Positions 26,792-35,222 of a stretch of 59,919 nt of DNA are shown piece by piece (positions within the stretch are counted from its first letter, which is position 1; each line of letters opens with the position of its first letter). The DNA lies in assembly GCA_937135955.1 (NCBI GenBank), contig CAKZOB010000016.1, positions 1 through 59,919 on the forward strand, written 5' to 3'. The DNA comes from an uncultured Anaerolineales bacterium. Its GTDB lineage: Bacteria > Chloroflexota > Anaerolineae > Aggregatilineales > Aggregatilineaceae. The position numbers were made by a program, and so were the translations under genes. The notes below the pieces were generated by a model. It did not search any database. It was not told the origin of the DNA and worked only from the letters and a program-made list of their open reading frames with translations.

Positions 26792-27844
26792 TCACTGCGC
26801 CCGCACCGACGCCGCCTCGCTGGTCAATAGCTGGCCGTTGGGCATGGTTGCGCGCGCCTGCACTGTGCCCACAACTCCGGCAGGCACCGTCCAGGTCATC
26901 GTCGCACCGTCGGCAGGGGTAGCGTCGCTGCCGATAGTCTGCACCCTGCCCGCGCTCGCTGTGAACAGGAAGTCCACCCGCACCGCCCCTCCCGGCGCGT
27001 CGCGCCAGGTGATGGTCACTGCCGCCCCCGCCCGCAAACTGATGACGCCGCCCGCAGTGCCCAGCGTAGGGGAAAAGCTCAGCGTGTTGTATTGGGTACC
27101 GCCGGGCGGCACGAAGTTCGGGTCGTAGCGGACGGTGAACGGCGCGCTGCTGACGCGCCCCACGTCACTTTCGGCGACGGCCTGGAAGGTATACGTCCCC
27201 GGCGCAGGGAAGGTGTAATCCACAAACGCGCCATCCCAGGGATCGGCGTCCTGGCCGATGTACGCCGCCGCCCCGCCCCCTGGCCCTGTGACGAAGAAGC
27301 TCACCGTATCGGCAGTCGGCACCTCGCCCACGTTCAGGCGCACCGTCCGGTAATAGGTGATCGGCTGTCCCGTGCTGTCGCGCCAATGCTGATCGGCGGT
27401 GAGCGCCTGCCCAAAGACCGGCGCACCAGGGGCCGGCGTGACCGGCGTCGGGGTGATGGGCGTCGGCGTCAAAGTGGCCGGAAGCTGCGGCACGTACAGT
27501 TGCTGGCCAGCGTAAATCAGGTTGGAATCGGTCAGGCAGTTGGCAGCGACCAATTGGGCGATGGTGGTGTTCGCCCGCTGCGCAATGCTACCCAGCGTAT
27601 CCCCTGCAACGACGGTATACACCGGCCAGGCCGTGTAGCGCACACAGGCCGTCGCCGTGGGCGGCAGAGGCGTCGGCGTGAAAAAAGGCGTCGGCGTGAA
27701 GACCGGCAGCGGCGTATAGAACGGCGTGAACGGCGACGGTGTGGGCGAAGGAAGCTGCTCGCTCCCCCAACTGAGGTTGCAGGCCAGCGCCGCCCCCGCC
27801 AGAGCCATCGCTGGAATAATCAGAAATCGGCGCAAGGGACGCAT
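26792..27844 (-). CDS. LysM domain envelope protein, probable lipoprotein
   Basis: 350 aa from ATG 27844, with GGAGA 9 nt upstream; a TATAAT lies at 27890-27895. The signal peptide ends A-G-A-A-L-A-C (Cys about residue 22), a non-ideal lipobox. A Pro/Thr-rich linker (TPTPFFTPTPLPPT) leads to a LysM domain (about 75-122, VVAGDTLGSIAQRANTTIAQ), a second Thr-Pro linker, and two beta-sandwich domains of Ig-like type to the C-terminus. LysM binds GlcNAc-containing glycans, which would fix the protein at the cell wall. Operon with the methyltransferase downstream. Confidence 0.88.
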   Translation of the reverse strand: MRPLRRFLIIPAMALAGAALACNLSWGSEQLPSPTPSPFTPFYTPLPVFTPTPFFTPTPLPPTATACVRYTAWPVYTVVAGDTLGSIAQRANTTIAQLVAANCLTDSNLIYAGQQLYVPQLPATLTPTPITPTPVTPAPGAPVFGQALTADQHWRDSTGQPITYYRTVRLNVGEVPTADTVSFFVTGPGGGAAAYIGQDADPWDGAFVDYTFPAPGTYTFQAVAESDVGRVSSAPFTVRYDPNFVPPGGTQYNTLSFSPTLGTAGGVISLRAGAAVTITWRDAPGGAVRVDFLFTASAGRVQTIGSDATPADGATMTWTVPAGVVGTVQARATMPNGQLLTSEAASVRAQ

Positions 27845-28003
27845 GACCGCTTCTCTCCAATCCGGAGTTACAACGACCCCCATGCCCCGATTATAGCACC
27901 GCGTAGGGGGCAGGGAATCGGAGCGGAGAGCCTGGGTGCATCTCGCAAAGGTCCACGGTCGGTTGATAGTGCATCAGACCTGTTCGGGCTTGTCGGGTCT
28001 TGT

Positions 28004-28119
28004 GAACTCAACTGAATTTGCTCGCGCTCAGTTTGAGGGGTACGTTTCACAACAGTTCACCCCAGAGCACGGCTTCAGCAACCCGCCTCAGTTCGCGAGT
28101 GCGAGCGAACTCAACTGAA
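28004..28119 (-). mobile_element. MITE-like element, module A alone, with 13-bp flanking direct repeats
   Basis: GAACTCAACTGAA is present at 28004-28016 and 28107-28119. Between them are 90 bp (28017-28106) whose ends GCTCGCGCTCAGTTTGAGG and, inverted, GCTCGCACTCGCGAACTGAGG are imperfect terminal inverted repeats. The inside matches the left part of copy 3 (20373-20448). The flanking repeats look like a target duplication. No transposase is encoded. Confidence 0.72.
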
Positions 28120-28243
28120 ATACACCCGAGAGCCTGCGCTAGCCCCCGCCTTCAAACTCCAGACGCGCAACATGTCCCCTTGCCGCACCCGCTGCGCTTC
28201 TCTTACAATCTCCACCAGACCTGCGATCGGAGAGAATGGCCAG

Positions 28244-29221
28244 ATGGATCATTTCAGCTACCAGACCGCGCTGACCGGCACGGTTTGCTACCGGGTACCG
28301 CAGCCGGGCTTGCTGCGCATCGCTGGCGAAGGGCGGCTCGACTTTGTTCAACGCCAGACCACTAACGACGTGCGCCTGCTGGCACCGGGCCGCACGCTGC
28401 TAACCGTGCTCACCTCGCCCACGGCGCGCATTCTCGACGTGTGGCGGCTATTGCTCAGCCCGGACGATGAAGCCCTGGACGCGATCACCCTGCCCGCGCG
28501 CGGATCGATCACCGCGCAGTATCTGGCGCGGCGCATTTTCTTCATGGATCGCGTGACGGTGAGCGACCTCAGCGCGGAAAGCGCCCAACTGTGGATCAGC
28601 GGGCCGACCGCCCCGCATACTCTGCGCCAGGTGGGATTTGAGACACTCCCCGCGCCAGATGAGGTGGTATCCCTGAATCTGCCTGGCGAGCCGGGGCGTC
28701 TGCTGGCGCAGGATGGGGCATTGGGACAGGGCTATCTGGCCCTGGGCGGGCAGAATGGCCTGGAGTTGCTGGTGCAACGGCTGACTGAGGCGGGCGCGGC
28801 GACGCTCGATCCCGACACCGTGGAGGTGTTGCGTATCGAGGCGGGAATCCCCGGCCCGGCCCGCGAGCTGACCGACACTTATACCCCCCTGGAAGCCAAC
28901 CTGGATCGCGCCATTCACGGGGCCAAAGGCTGCTACACCGGCCAGGAAGTCATCGCCCGGCAGATCACCTATGACAAGATTGCCCGTCGTCTGGTGGGCC
29001 TGCGCCTGGACGCGCCCGTTAGCGTAGGTGCAACGGTGCTGGTGGAGGAGCGTAGCGCGGGCGCAGTGACTTCGGCGGCGATCTCGCCGCGCTTCGGGCC
29101 GATCGCGCTGGCTGTGTTACGAAGACCGCACTTCGCACCGGGAACGCCCGTCCGGGTGACGGATGCGGCTGGCGAAGCGAACGGGATCGTCGTGACGCTG
29201 CCGTTCCCCGTCACCCTCTGA
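28244..29221 (+). CDS. ygfZ: YgfZ/GcvT-fold folate-binding protein (Fe-S maturation)
   Basis: 325 aa from ATG 28244 (GGAGAG 9 nt upstream). The GcvT-like fold carries the YgfZ signature KGCYTGQE at residues 228-235, with Cys230. YgfZ/IBA57 proteins bind tetrahydrofolate and support repair or assembly of certain Fe-S enzymes. This fits the IscA-type gene that is convergent and adjacent. TACAAT at 28204-28209 is a likely -10. The intrinsic hairpin at 29237-29261 lies just after the stop. Confidence 0.93.
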   Translation: MDHFSYQTALTGTVCYRVPQPGLLRIAGEGRLDFVQRQTTNDVRLLAPGRTLLTVLTSPTARILDVWRLLLSPDDEALDAITLPARGSITAQYLARRIFFMDRVTVSDLSAESAQLWISGPTAPHTLRQVGFETLPAPDEVVSLNLPGEPGRLLAQDGALGQGYLALGGQNGLELLVQRLTEAGAATLDPDTVEVLRIEAGIPGPARELTDTYTPLEANLDRAIHGAKGCYTGQEVIARQITYDKIARRLVGLRLDAPVSVGATVLVEERSAGAVTSAAISPRFGPIALAVLRRPHFAPGTPVRVTDAAGEANGIVVTLPFPVTL

Positions 29222-29236
29222 TCCGCGCCGCCGGGC

Positions 29237-29261
29237 AAAAAAGCCAGGCCCTGCCTGGCTT
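29237..29261 (-). terminator. Intrinsic terminator of the IscA-type gene
   Basis: On the minus strand a 9-bp stem AAGCCAGGC / GCCTGGCTT with a 3-nt loop is followed by TTTT. It lies between the convergent ygfZ and IscA-type genes. Confidence 0.85.
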
Positions 29262-29295
29262 CTGTCTTCGCGCGTGAGACAGCAGCAATCGCCGC

Positions 29296-29727
29296 TTAGT
29301 GACAGCTACACCCGCCACCGTAGCCGCTCGCCTCTGCCCCGCCCTCTTCGGTGCGGAAGGAATGGCCGCAGCCGCAGGTTGAGACGGCGTTGGGGTTGTG
29401 AATGGCGAAACCGCCGCCCATCAGGCTATCCACATAGTCAATCTCCGATCCGGCCATATACATCAGACTGGTGGGATCGATCACCAGGCGCACGCCGTCG
29501 CTTTCAACCACGCGATCCTGAGGATAGATGTTCTCCTCAAAGGCCATCCCATACGACAGGCCGGAGCAGCCGCCCCCCTGGACAAAGACGCGCAGGGCAT
29601 AGCCCTCAAGCTGGCGCTCGGCCATCAACTCGCGCACCTTGCTCGCGGCAACAGGGGTAATGGTCAACACCGCCGGTTCTGCTTCGGCAGCGGGCTGGTG
29701 TACATCGGTCTGCGAAACGTTGGCCAT
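29296..29727 (-). CDS. A-type iron-sulfur carrier (IscA/ErpA/HesB family)
   Basis: 143 aa. Core domain about 22-125, with the three ligand cysteines Cys54 (GGGCSGLSYG), Cys118 and Cys120 (STCGCGHSF). It accepts and delivers [2Fe-2S] or [4Fe-4S] clusters to apo-enzymes. The C-terminus has an extra Gly-rich tail ending GGGCSCH (Cys140, Cys142, His143), which could hold another metal or cluster site. It has a strong promoter at 29777-29805 and its own terminator. Its convergence with ygfZ groups Fe-S functions here. Confidence 0.94.
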   Translation of the reverse strand: MANVSQTDVHQPAAEAEPAVLTITPVAASKVRELMAERQLEGYALRVFVQGGGCSGLSYGMAFEENIYPQDRVVESDGVRLVIDPTSLMYMAGSEIDYVDSLMGGGFAIHNPNAVSTCGCGHSFRTEEGGAEASGYGGGCSCH

Positions 29728-29776
29728 GGTCTGCTCCTCAATATCCTGCTATACCCCAAACTGAGCGATTGCAGAG

Positions 29777-29805
29777 AGTGTAACAACGATCGTTGAAAGA
29801 GTCAA
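29777..29805 (-). promoter_or_regulatory. Promoter of the IscA-type gene
   Basis: Minus strand: TTGACT (29800-29805), a 17-nt spacer and TACACT (29777-29782), 50 nt upstream of the start codon. This is one of the best sigma70 matches in the window. Confidence 0.75.
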
Positions 29806-29853
29806 TTTTGATGAAAAGTGTTTAAGAAATATATGTTACTACCTCTTTCATGC

Positions 29854-30762
29854 TTATTGTACGACGCTGATCACCACCCCCTGATGATCGCTGGGCAGCG
29901 ACCAGGTGCGCGCTTCCACCCCCGCCGAGCGAAAGGCCCGCTGTATGGCCTCTTCGATGCTCTCGTGATTGTAGCTGGCGAAGGCCAGCAACGCCGGCCC
30001 CGCGCCGCACAGCGTCACCGCCACCGCGCCAGCATCTTCGGCGGCGCTGACAACAGCGTGATAGCCGGGAATCTGCTCGCGGCGATAGGGTTCGTGCAGG
30101 CGGTCACCGATGGCCTGGCGAGCCAGCTTAAAGTCTCCCTGGCGCAGTGCCTCGATGAGCAGGGCCACATGCCCCACATTGCTGATGGCGTCGCTCAGCG
30201 TCACGCGGGCGGGCAGGTCGGGGCGCAGGCGCGGCTGAAAATTCGGCAGCCGCGGCACGGCCACCACCACGCGCAGCGGTGTGATCTCTACTGTGCGGTA
30301 GACCGGCCCATGTGGGCCAGCACTGTAGACACCCAACCCTCCCGCAATGGCCGCTACCACTGCCGCGCCGTCTCCGCTCAATTGCACGGCCATGCGGACC
30401 AGCGCTTCCTGGTTGAAGGGGCCACCGAGCAGATTGTTCGCTCCCACCAGCCCGCCGACGATCAGCGCCGCGCGCGCGCTCAACCCCACGCCAAAAGGGA
30501 TGCGATTGTCACAGCGCACGTTGAGTCCGGCGGGGGCCTGTTCCAATTCCTGGAAGACGCGAATCGCCGCGCGCACCGCCGGGTTGTGCACGTCCAGCGA
30601 GAGCGCTTCCTGCCCCTCACCGGAGACGCGCACGTCTAGCCGGTCGTCGGAGCGCAGACTCATCTCGATCACATTGCGCAGGTTGAGCGCTAGGCCCAGC
30701 ACTTCCAGGCCAGGGCCAAGGTTAGTGCTGACGGCAGGGATAGAGACATTGACCTTATACAT
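29854..30762 (-). CDS. Homoserine-kinase-like GHMP protein with degenerate catalytic motifs
   Basis: 302 aa from ATG 30762; an extension to 30876 is low-quality sequence. The N-terminal A-V-S-T-N-L-G-P-G-L-E-V-L-G-L-A-L and C-terminal L-C-G-A-G-P-A-L-L-A match homoserine kinase motifs 1 and 3, and the spacing and length are right for ThrB. Motif 2, which wraps ATP phosphates and normally reads P-x-x-x-G-L-G-S-S-A, here is IPFGVGLSARAA. The E-G-H-P/Y-D-N region reads SGDGAAVVAA, so Asp and Asn are lost. It may be inactive, regulatory or have changed chemistry. No other thr genes are nearby. Confidence 0.8.
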   Translation of the reverse strand: MYKVNVSIPAVSTNLGPGLEVLGLALNLRNVIEMSLRSDDRLDVRVSGEGQEALSLDVHNPAVRAAIRVFQELEQAPAGLNVRCDNRIPFGVGLSARAALIVGGLVGANNLLGGPFNQEALVRMAVQLSGDGAAVVAAIAGGLGVYSAGPHGPVYRTVEITPLRVVVAVPRLPNFQPRLRPDLPARVTLSDAISNVGHVALLIEALRQGDFKLARQAIGDRLHEPYRREQIPGYHAVVSAAEDAGAVAVTLCGAGPALLAFASYNHESIEEAIQRAFRSAGVEARTWSLPSDHQGVVISVVQ

Positions 30763-30968
30763 ACATACACGCGCACACGGTCGGTGCGCCTCCAGGGAAT
30801 GCAGCCGTACAGTCCGGCAGCCGCGCGTATCCCCTATGGTAGTGGCGTAGCACGGGCTGCGCAAGCATTCCCCCACTCACTGGGGGACACTCCCGCGGAC
30901 GCACCGTGCTAAACTTGACTCAGATCAGCCTGGTAGAGGGGCACTGTCATGCCTTGCGCCGATCCGGA

Positions 30969-30974
30969 TATAAT
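30969..30974 (+). promoter_or_regulatory. -10 box of the binding-protein gene
   Basis: Perfect TATAAT, 55 nt upstream of the GTG start at 31029. No good -35 is visible at 16-18 nt. Confidence 0.45.
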
Positions 30975-31028
30975 CAAACTGAGCGATCACTGCCAGTAGC
31001 TTCCTGGCCCGGGAGGAGAAAACAAACC

Positions 31029-32078
31029 GTGTGGAAAAAACTAATCGTGGGCCTCGTCGCGCTAAGCCTGGCGCTGCCGTTCCAGGGACTGGCGGCCCAG
31101 GGCGGAGAATTGCGCGTCTGGCATACGCTGGATCGTGAGAGCGCCGGTATAGTGGCCGACGCGGTCGCCGAATTTGGTGCAAGCCGGGGCGTGCCCGCCA
31201 GCGCCGAGATGGTCGAGGCGTCCTTCCTGTTGCAGACGCTGCTCGATCTGCAAAAGCGCGGCAACCCGCCGCCCGACCTGATCTTCACCAGTCACGACAT
31301 GGCTGAGCCACTGCTGATGAACAACCTCATCGTGCCAACGCCCAGCGGTGGGGAGCTATTTCTGTTCGGTCTGCTCGAAGCCTTGCCCGGCCTGCTCGAA
31401 GACACCTGCCGCGACGAACCCGTGGAGCGCTGCCTGTGGGGCGGGCTGTCGTCCGCCTTGCCGTTGCAGCGCCCCGACGACAAGGCCATTGAACAGACAG
31501 TCGCCTGGATATGCGACTCCGCGCCAGCTCTGCCGGGCTGCAAAGGCGGCGAATTGCCCGCCGGGCCGATCGTATGGAGCTTCCAGATCACGCTGCTCAA
31601 CTGGCAATGGCTGGCCGAACGCGGCCTCGAACCGCCGCAGCTTTTCGATGACGTGCTGGCATTGCGCAGTCAGTTCGGGCTGCAAGTCGTGCGGGCCGAA
31701 CGCGACTTCCTGCCGAATCCAGACAACGTCGCGCCGGACGCCATTGTGGTCTTCCCGTCTACTGTGCTGGTAGAGCGCCCGCAGGAGGCGCTGGAGAGCC
31801 TGGGCGCTTTTTTCCAGGCCGACTACGCGCCCGTCTTCTCGGTGGGTCTGCACAGCCTGTACCGCATCGCTGGTAGCCAACAGCCAGACCTGGCCGCGGA
31901 ATTCGCCAACACGACTGCTCGCAATACGCCCCTCAAGATGGCGTTGCTGGAGAGCGCCGGCCTGCTACCCGCCCTTGCGCCCGCTGATCTGCGCCAGTGG
32001 GGCCTCGACCGCCCCGAAACGCAGGCCGTGTTGGGTGCGCTGGTGGTCCTGACCAGCTATGCGCAGACTGTCTATTGA
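31029..32078 (+). CDS. Extracellular solute-binding protein (sugar ABC type)
   Basis: 349 aa from GTG 31029 with GGAGGAG 10 nt upstream. The signal peptide ends L-A-A-Q. The mature start G-G-E-L-R-V-W-H-T-L-D-R-E-S is the usual opening of family 1 (maltose-type) binding proteins, with hinge segments P-D-L-I-F-T-S-H-D (about 85). Four Cys (C-R-D-E-P-V-E-R-C, C-D-S ... G-C) could form disulfides. No permease or ATPase follows, so it either serves a distant transporter or has another binding role. It overlaps the acetyltransferase gene by 20 bp. Confidence 0.82.
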   Translation: MWKKLIVGLVALSLALPFQGLAAQGGELRVWHTLDRESAGIVADAVAEFGASRGVPASAEMVEASFLLQTLLDLQKRGNPPPDLIFTSHDMAEPLLMNNLIVPTPSGGELFLFGLLEALPGLLEDTCRDEPVERCLWGGLSSALPLQRPDDKAIEQTVAWICDSAPALPGCKGGELPAGPIVWSFQITLLNWQWLAERGLEPPQLFDDVLALRSQFGLQVVRAERDFLPNPDNVAPDAIVVFPSTVLVERPQEALESLGAFFQADYAPVFSVGLHSLYRIAGSQQPDLAAEFANTTARNTPLKMALLESAGLLPALAPADLRQWGLDRPETQAVLGALVVLTSYAQTVY

Positions 32079-32913
32079 GCCTGACCGCTTCTCCGGCGGC
32101 GAGGCGTCGGCTGCCGCGTCTGATTCTTTGCTGGCCCAGGCGCAGACTTGCGTCGAGGATTTTTACCGGCGCATGTTCCGCACCTGGCCCGGCGCGATCA
32201 CCCGCCAGGGGCCAGGGTATACGCTCAGCTTCAGCGGCGACCCCGCCCTGACGGGGGCCAACCATCTGTGGCCGTACACGCCCACCGGTCTGAGCGACGC
32301 TGCTCTGTGCGAAGCCGAAGCGTTTTTCCGCGTCTACCGTGCCCTGTGGAGCGTGGTCTTGATCGAGCCGCTGTTCGCCGCCGCGGGCGACTGGCTGCGG
32401 CAACGCGGCTACACACTGCGTTGGGATGCGCCGTTGCTCGCCTGGGATGGCCCCCTGCCCCCCGCGCCGAGCACAGAGCGGGCAGCAGTCGTGCGCGCCA
32501 GCACGGCGCATCATCTGGCCGATGTGCGCCAGGTGATGGAAGAAGCGTTCCTGTCTGGAAGCGAAGTCAGCCGACGGGTGGCCCGCGAAGAGCACCTCGC
32601 CGACCCGGACGTGGCGCACTACCTGGTCTACGCCGGGCCAGACGCCGTTGCCTGCGCCACCGTAGTGCGGCACAATGACATGGGCGGCGTGTGGAATGTG
32701 GGCACGCGGCGGGGTTTTCGTCGGCGGGGCTATGCCACGCTGCTGATGCAAATAATACTGCACGATCTGGCAGCCTGGGGATGTACCTGTAGCATCCTGA
32801 TGGCCTCGCCCAGCGGCGAGCCGCTCTACCTGAAGCTGGGTTATCGTCCAATCGGGCGCATCTGCTACATGGGGCCGCCCGACGACCTGACGCGCTGGTG
32901 GGGGTTCGCCTGA
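32059..32913 (+). CDS. GNAT family N-acetyltransferase
   Basis: 284 aa. An N-terminal domain of about 130 residues precedes a C-terminal GNAT fold (about 140-280). The acetyl-CoA site VGTRRGFRRRGYAT (Q/RxxGxG/A motif) is at about 212-225, and the C-terminal Y-L-K-L-G-Y-R-P-I-G is the classic end strand. It transfers an acyl group from CoA to an amine; substrate unknown. ATG 32059 lies inside the 3' end of the binding-protein gene, suggesting coupling. Confidence 0.88.
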   Translation: MRRLSIEPDRFSGGEASAAASDSLLAQAQTCVEDFYRRMFRTWPGAITRQGPGYTLSFSGDPALTGANHLWPYTPTGLSDAALCEAEAFFRVYRALWSVVLIEPLFAAAGDWLRQRGYTLRWDAPLLAWDGPLPPAPSTERAAVVRASTAHHLADVRQVMEEAFLSGSEVSRRVAREEHLADPDVAHYLVYAGPDAVACATVVRHNDMGGVWNVGTRRGFRRRGYATLLMQIILHDLAAWGCTCSILMASPSGEPLYLKLGYRPIGRICYMGPPDDLTRWWGFA

Positions 32914-32978
32914 TCCGACACAGCACGCTACACTCAACGCCCCATAGCGGGCTATACCCTGCATTCGAGGACAGAAGT

Positions 32979-33629
32979 ATGGCTGTCGAGATACTCAAAC
33001 TGACCCTGGGGCCGCTGCAAACCAATTGCTATGTCCTGGGTGATCCTGCCGGCGGAGCGGCGATCGTGATCGATCCCGCCGACTCCGCCCCGCTCATTCA
33101 GCAGACAGCGACCGAGCGCGGCTGGACGATACAGCTCATCCTGGCCACCCATGCGCACTTCGACCATGTGCTGGCCAGCGCCGAACTCAAAGCGTTGACG
33201 GGCGCGCCCTTCCGCCTGCACGCCCGCGATCTCCCCTTGCTGCACGACATGCCGGGGCGCGTCTGGCAATGGCTGGGGTTGGAGGTGCCCCCGGCTGCCG
33301 AACCCGACTCGTTCGTCACGGAAGGTGAAATCATCACGGCGGGAGCGATTGCGCTGGAAGTGCTGTTCACACCGGGGCACGCGCCGGGGCATGTCAGCTA
33401 TGTGCTACGCAGCGAGCGCACCGTCTTCAGCGGCGATTGCCTGTTCTATGGCAGCATCGGGCGCACCGACCTGCCCGGTGCCGATCATGCTACGCTGCTG
33501 CGCTCCATCGCCGACAAGTTGCTGCCGCTCGGCGACGACTTCACCGTCGCGCCGGGGCACATGCGCAACACCACCATCGGTTACGAACGGCTGCACAACC
33601 CGTTCCTGGCCGAATACCTGGCCCGCTGA
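32979..33629 (+). CDS. MBL-fold hydrolase, glyoxalase II-like
   Basis: 216 aa from ATG 32979 (GAGG 8 nt upstream). All metal ligands are present: THAHFDH (His58, His60, Asp62, His63), His134 in TPGHAPGH, Asp153 in FSGDCLF and His194 in APGHMRNTT. The GH of the last motif is normally followed by Gly; here Met. Typical activities are thioester or lactone hydrolysis. It begins 65 nt after the GNAT gene, and the run of + strand genes continues to 35189. Confidence 0.93.
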   Translation: MAVEILKLTLGPLQTNCYVLGDPAGGAAIVIDPADSAPLIQQTATERGWTIQLILATHAHFDHVLASAELKALTGAPFRLHARDLPLLHDMPGRVWQWLGLEVPPAAEPDSFVTEGEIITAGAIALEVLFTPGHAPGHVSYVLRSERTVFSGDCLFYGSIGRTDLPGADHATLLRSIADKLLPLGDDFTVAPGHMRNTTIGYERLHNPFLAEYLAR

Positions 33630-33645
33630 GCCGCAGAGGATGTCC

Positions 33646-34263
33646 ATGATCCGGCGACGCTGGCGCTTCATCTGGCGCTACCTGCGCGGAGATGTTCCCT
33701 GGGATTCGGGGATCGTGCCGCCCGAAATCGTCGCCTGGGTAGAAACGGCGGAACGCGCCGGGCAGTCGCCAGGGCGGGCGCTCGATCTGGGCTGCGGCAC
33801 GGGCACTACCTCGATCTATCTGGCCGGGCGCGGCTGGCAGGTGGTCGGGGTGGACTTCGCACCCAACGCCATCTGGCGGGCGCGGCACAGGGCACGTCGG
33901 GCCGGGGTGAGCAACCGCGTCACCTTTCTGGCCGCCGACGTGTCGCATCCGGCTTTCCTGCGCGACGCCCTGCCGTTCGATCTGTTGATTGATGTCGGCT
34001 GCCTGCACGGCCTGACGCCTGAGCAGCGGCAACGTTACGCGGCGCATCTGGCCCGCCTGAGCAAACCGGGCGCGACCTACCTGCTCTATGCCTTCATGCC
34101 CCGCATGGGGCGCAATGGGCGGGCGATGGGCATTGACCGGGCAGGCGTCGAGACGCTTTTCGGCGCGGCCTTCGCCGTGATGGAGTATATGCCCGGCCAG
34201 GAAGTCACCACGCCGGTGCCCAGTGCATGGTACACCCTGCGTCGGCGGGACTGGCTCTCGTGA
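33646..34263 (+). CDS. Class I SAM-dependent methyltransferase
   Basis: 205 aa from ATG 33646 (GAGG 6 nt upstream; ATG 33640 is in frame). Motif I is ALDLGCGTGTTSIYLAGRGW, with a VVGVDFAPNAI acidic strand and a DLLIDVGCLHGL motif IV. Resembles thiopurine/Tehb-like small methyltransferases. Its TGA and the next ATG share one base (TGATG), so translation is coupled to the phosphomutase-fold gene. Confidence 0.9.
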   Translation: MIRRRWRFIWRYLRGDVPWDSGIVPPEIVAWVETAERAGQSPGRALDLGCGTGTTSIYLAGRGWQVVGVDFAPNAIWRARHRARRAGVSNRVTFLAADVSHPAFLRDALPFDLLIDVGCLHGLTPEQRQRYAAHLARLSKPGATYLLYAFMPRMGRNGRAMGIDRAGVETLFGAAFAVMEYMPGQEVTTPVPSAWYTLRRRDWLS

Positions 34264-35189
34264 TGCGCGCCCTGGTGCTTTTCCTGGATGGCGTTGGCCT
34301 GGGCGACGATGACCCCGCCGCCAACCCCTTCGCCGCCGCGCACACCCCCACCCTAGACGCGCTGGCGGGCGGTCAGCGCTGGCTGCGGAACGCGCGGCGT
34401 CATGACAATGGGCGCGCTCTGTTCATCCCCACCGATCCGCGCCTGGGCGTGCCCGGTCGCCCGCAGAGCGCCACCGGCCAGGCGACCATCCTCACCGGGT
34501 GCAACGTGCCCGCCGCCCTGGGCGAACATTACGGCCCCCGCCCCAACGCCGTCATCCGCGCCTTGCTCGACGCCGACAACCTCTTCAAGCGGGTCATCGC
34601 GGGGGGCGGTTCGGCGGCACTGATCACCGCCTTTCCGCCACGCTTTTTCGCAGCGCTGGCCCGCGGCAAGCGGTTGCCGTCGGCCATTCAGCACGCGGCG
34701 CTATCGGCGGGGGTGCGTCTACCCACCGAAGACGACATCTACGCGGGCACAGCCATGAGTCCAGACTGGACAGGCGAAGGCTGGCGCAGCGACCTGGGCT
34801 ATACCGATACGCCGCTCTACACGCCGCAACAGGCTGGGGCGCTGCTGGCACACCTGGCCCGTCGGCATACCCTCACCTTTTTCGAGCACTGGGTCTCCGA
34901 CGTGATCGGTCACAAGGGGCCGCTGGAGCGCGGCGTGGCACTGCTGGAACTGTTCGACGCGGTCATGGCTGGCCTGCTGAGCGCCTGGGACGACGACGCG
35001 GGCGTGATCGTGATCACCAGCGATCATGGCAACCTGGAAGACCTGCGCACGCGCAAACATACCGAAAACGACGTGCCCACTGTGATCATCGGCGCAGCAC
35101 GACACATTGTCGCCGACGGCCTGCACGACCTGACCGGCATCACCCCGGGTCTGACGCGCCTGCTAACCGAACCGCGCAACTTCCTCTGA
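34263..35189 (+). CDS. Metalloenzyme of the alkaline phosphatase/phosphoglycerate mutase superfamily
   Basis: 308 aa. Asp9 in FLDGVGLG and the ITSDHGNLED motif near residue 255 supply two-metal ligands as in phosphopentomutase and cofactor-independent phosphoglycerate mutase. R-P-Q-S-A-T-G-Q-A-T (about 60-70) holds the likely Ser/Thr nucleophile. H-T-E-N-D-V-P-T is also conserved. Shorter than iPGM (about 510 aa) and phosphopentomutase (about 390 aa), so the cap is small. The role is a phosphate transfer or hydrolysis that I cannot specify. Confidence 0.85.
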   Translation: MRALVLFLDGVGLGDDDPAANPFAAAHTPTLDALAGGQRWLRNARRHDNGRALFIPTDPRLGVPGRPQSATGQATILTGCNVPAALGEHYGPRPNAVIRALLDADNLFKRVIAGGGSAALITAFPPRFFAALARGKRLPSAIQHAALSAGVRLPTEDDIYAGTAMSPDWTGEGWRSDLGYTDTPLYTPQQAGALLAHLARRHTLTFFEHWVSDVIGHKGPLERGVALLELFDAVMAGLLSAWDDDAGVIVITSDHGNLEDLRTRKHTENDVPTVIIGAARHIVADGLHDLTGITPGLTRLLTEPRNFL

Positions 35190-35209
35190 TCCGTCGCCTC
35201 GATCGGCGG

Positions 35210-35215
35210 TATACT
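35210..35215 (+). promoter_or_regulatory. -10 box before the DUF433 gene
   Basis: TATACT followed by GAAAACAGTGG. It precedes the first copy of the duplicated leader; the second copy before the AMMECR1 gene has no such box. Confidence 0.5.
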
Positions 35216-35222
35216 GAAAACA

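Noticed and set aside
33325-33645. N-terminal extension of the methyltransferase ORF
   Set aside because: Overlaps the MBL hydrolase in another frame; residues are Cys/Ser/Arg-rich shadow and a ribosome site precedes 33646.
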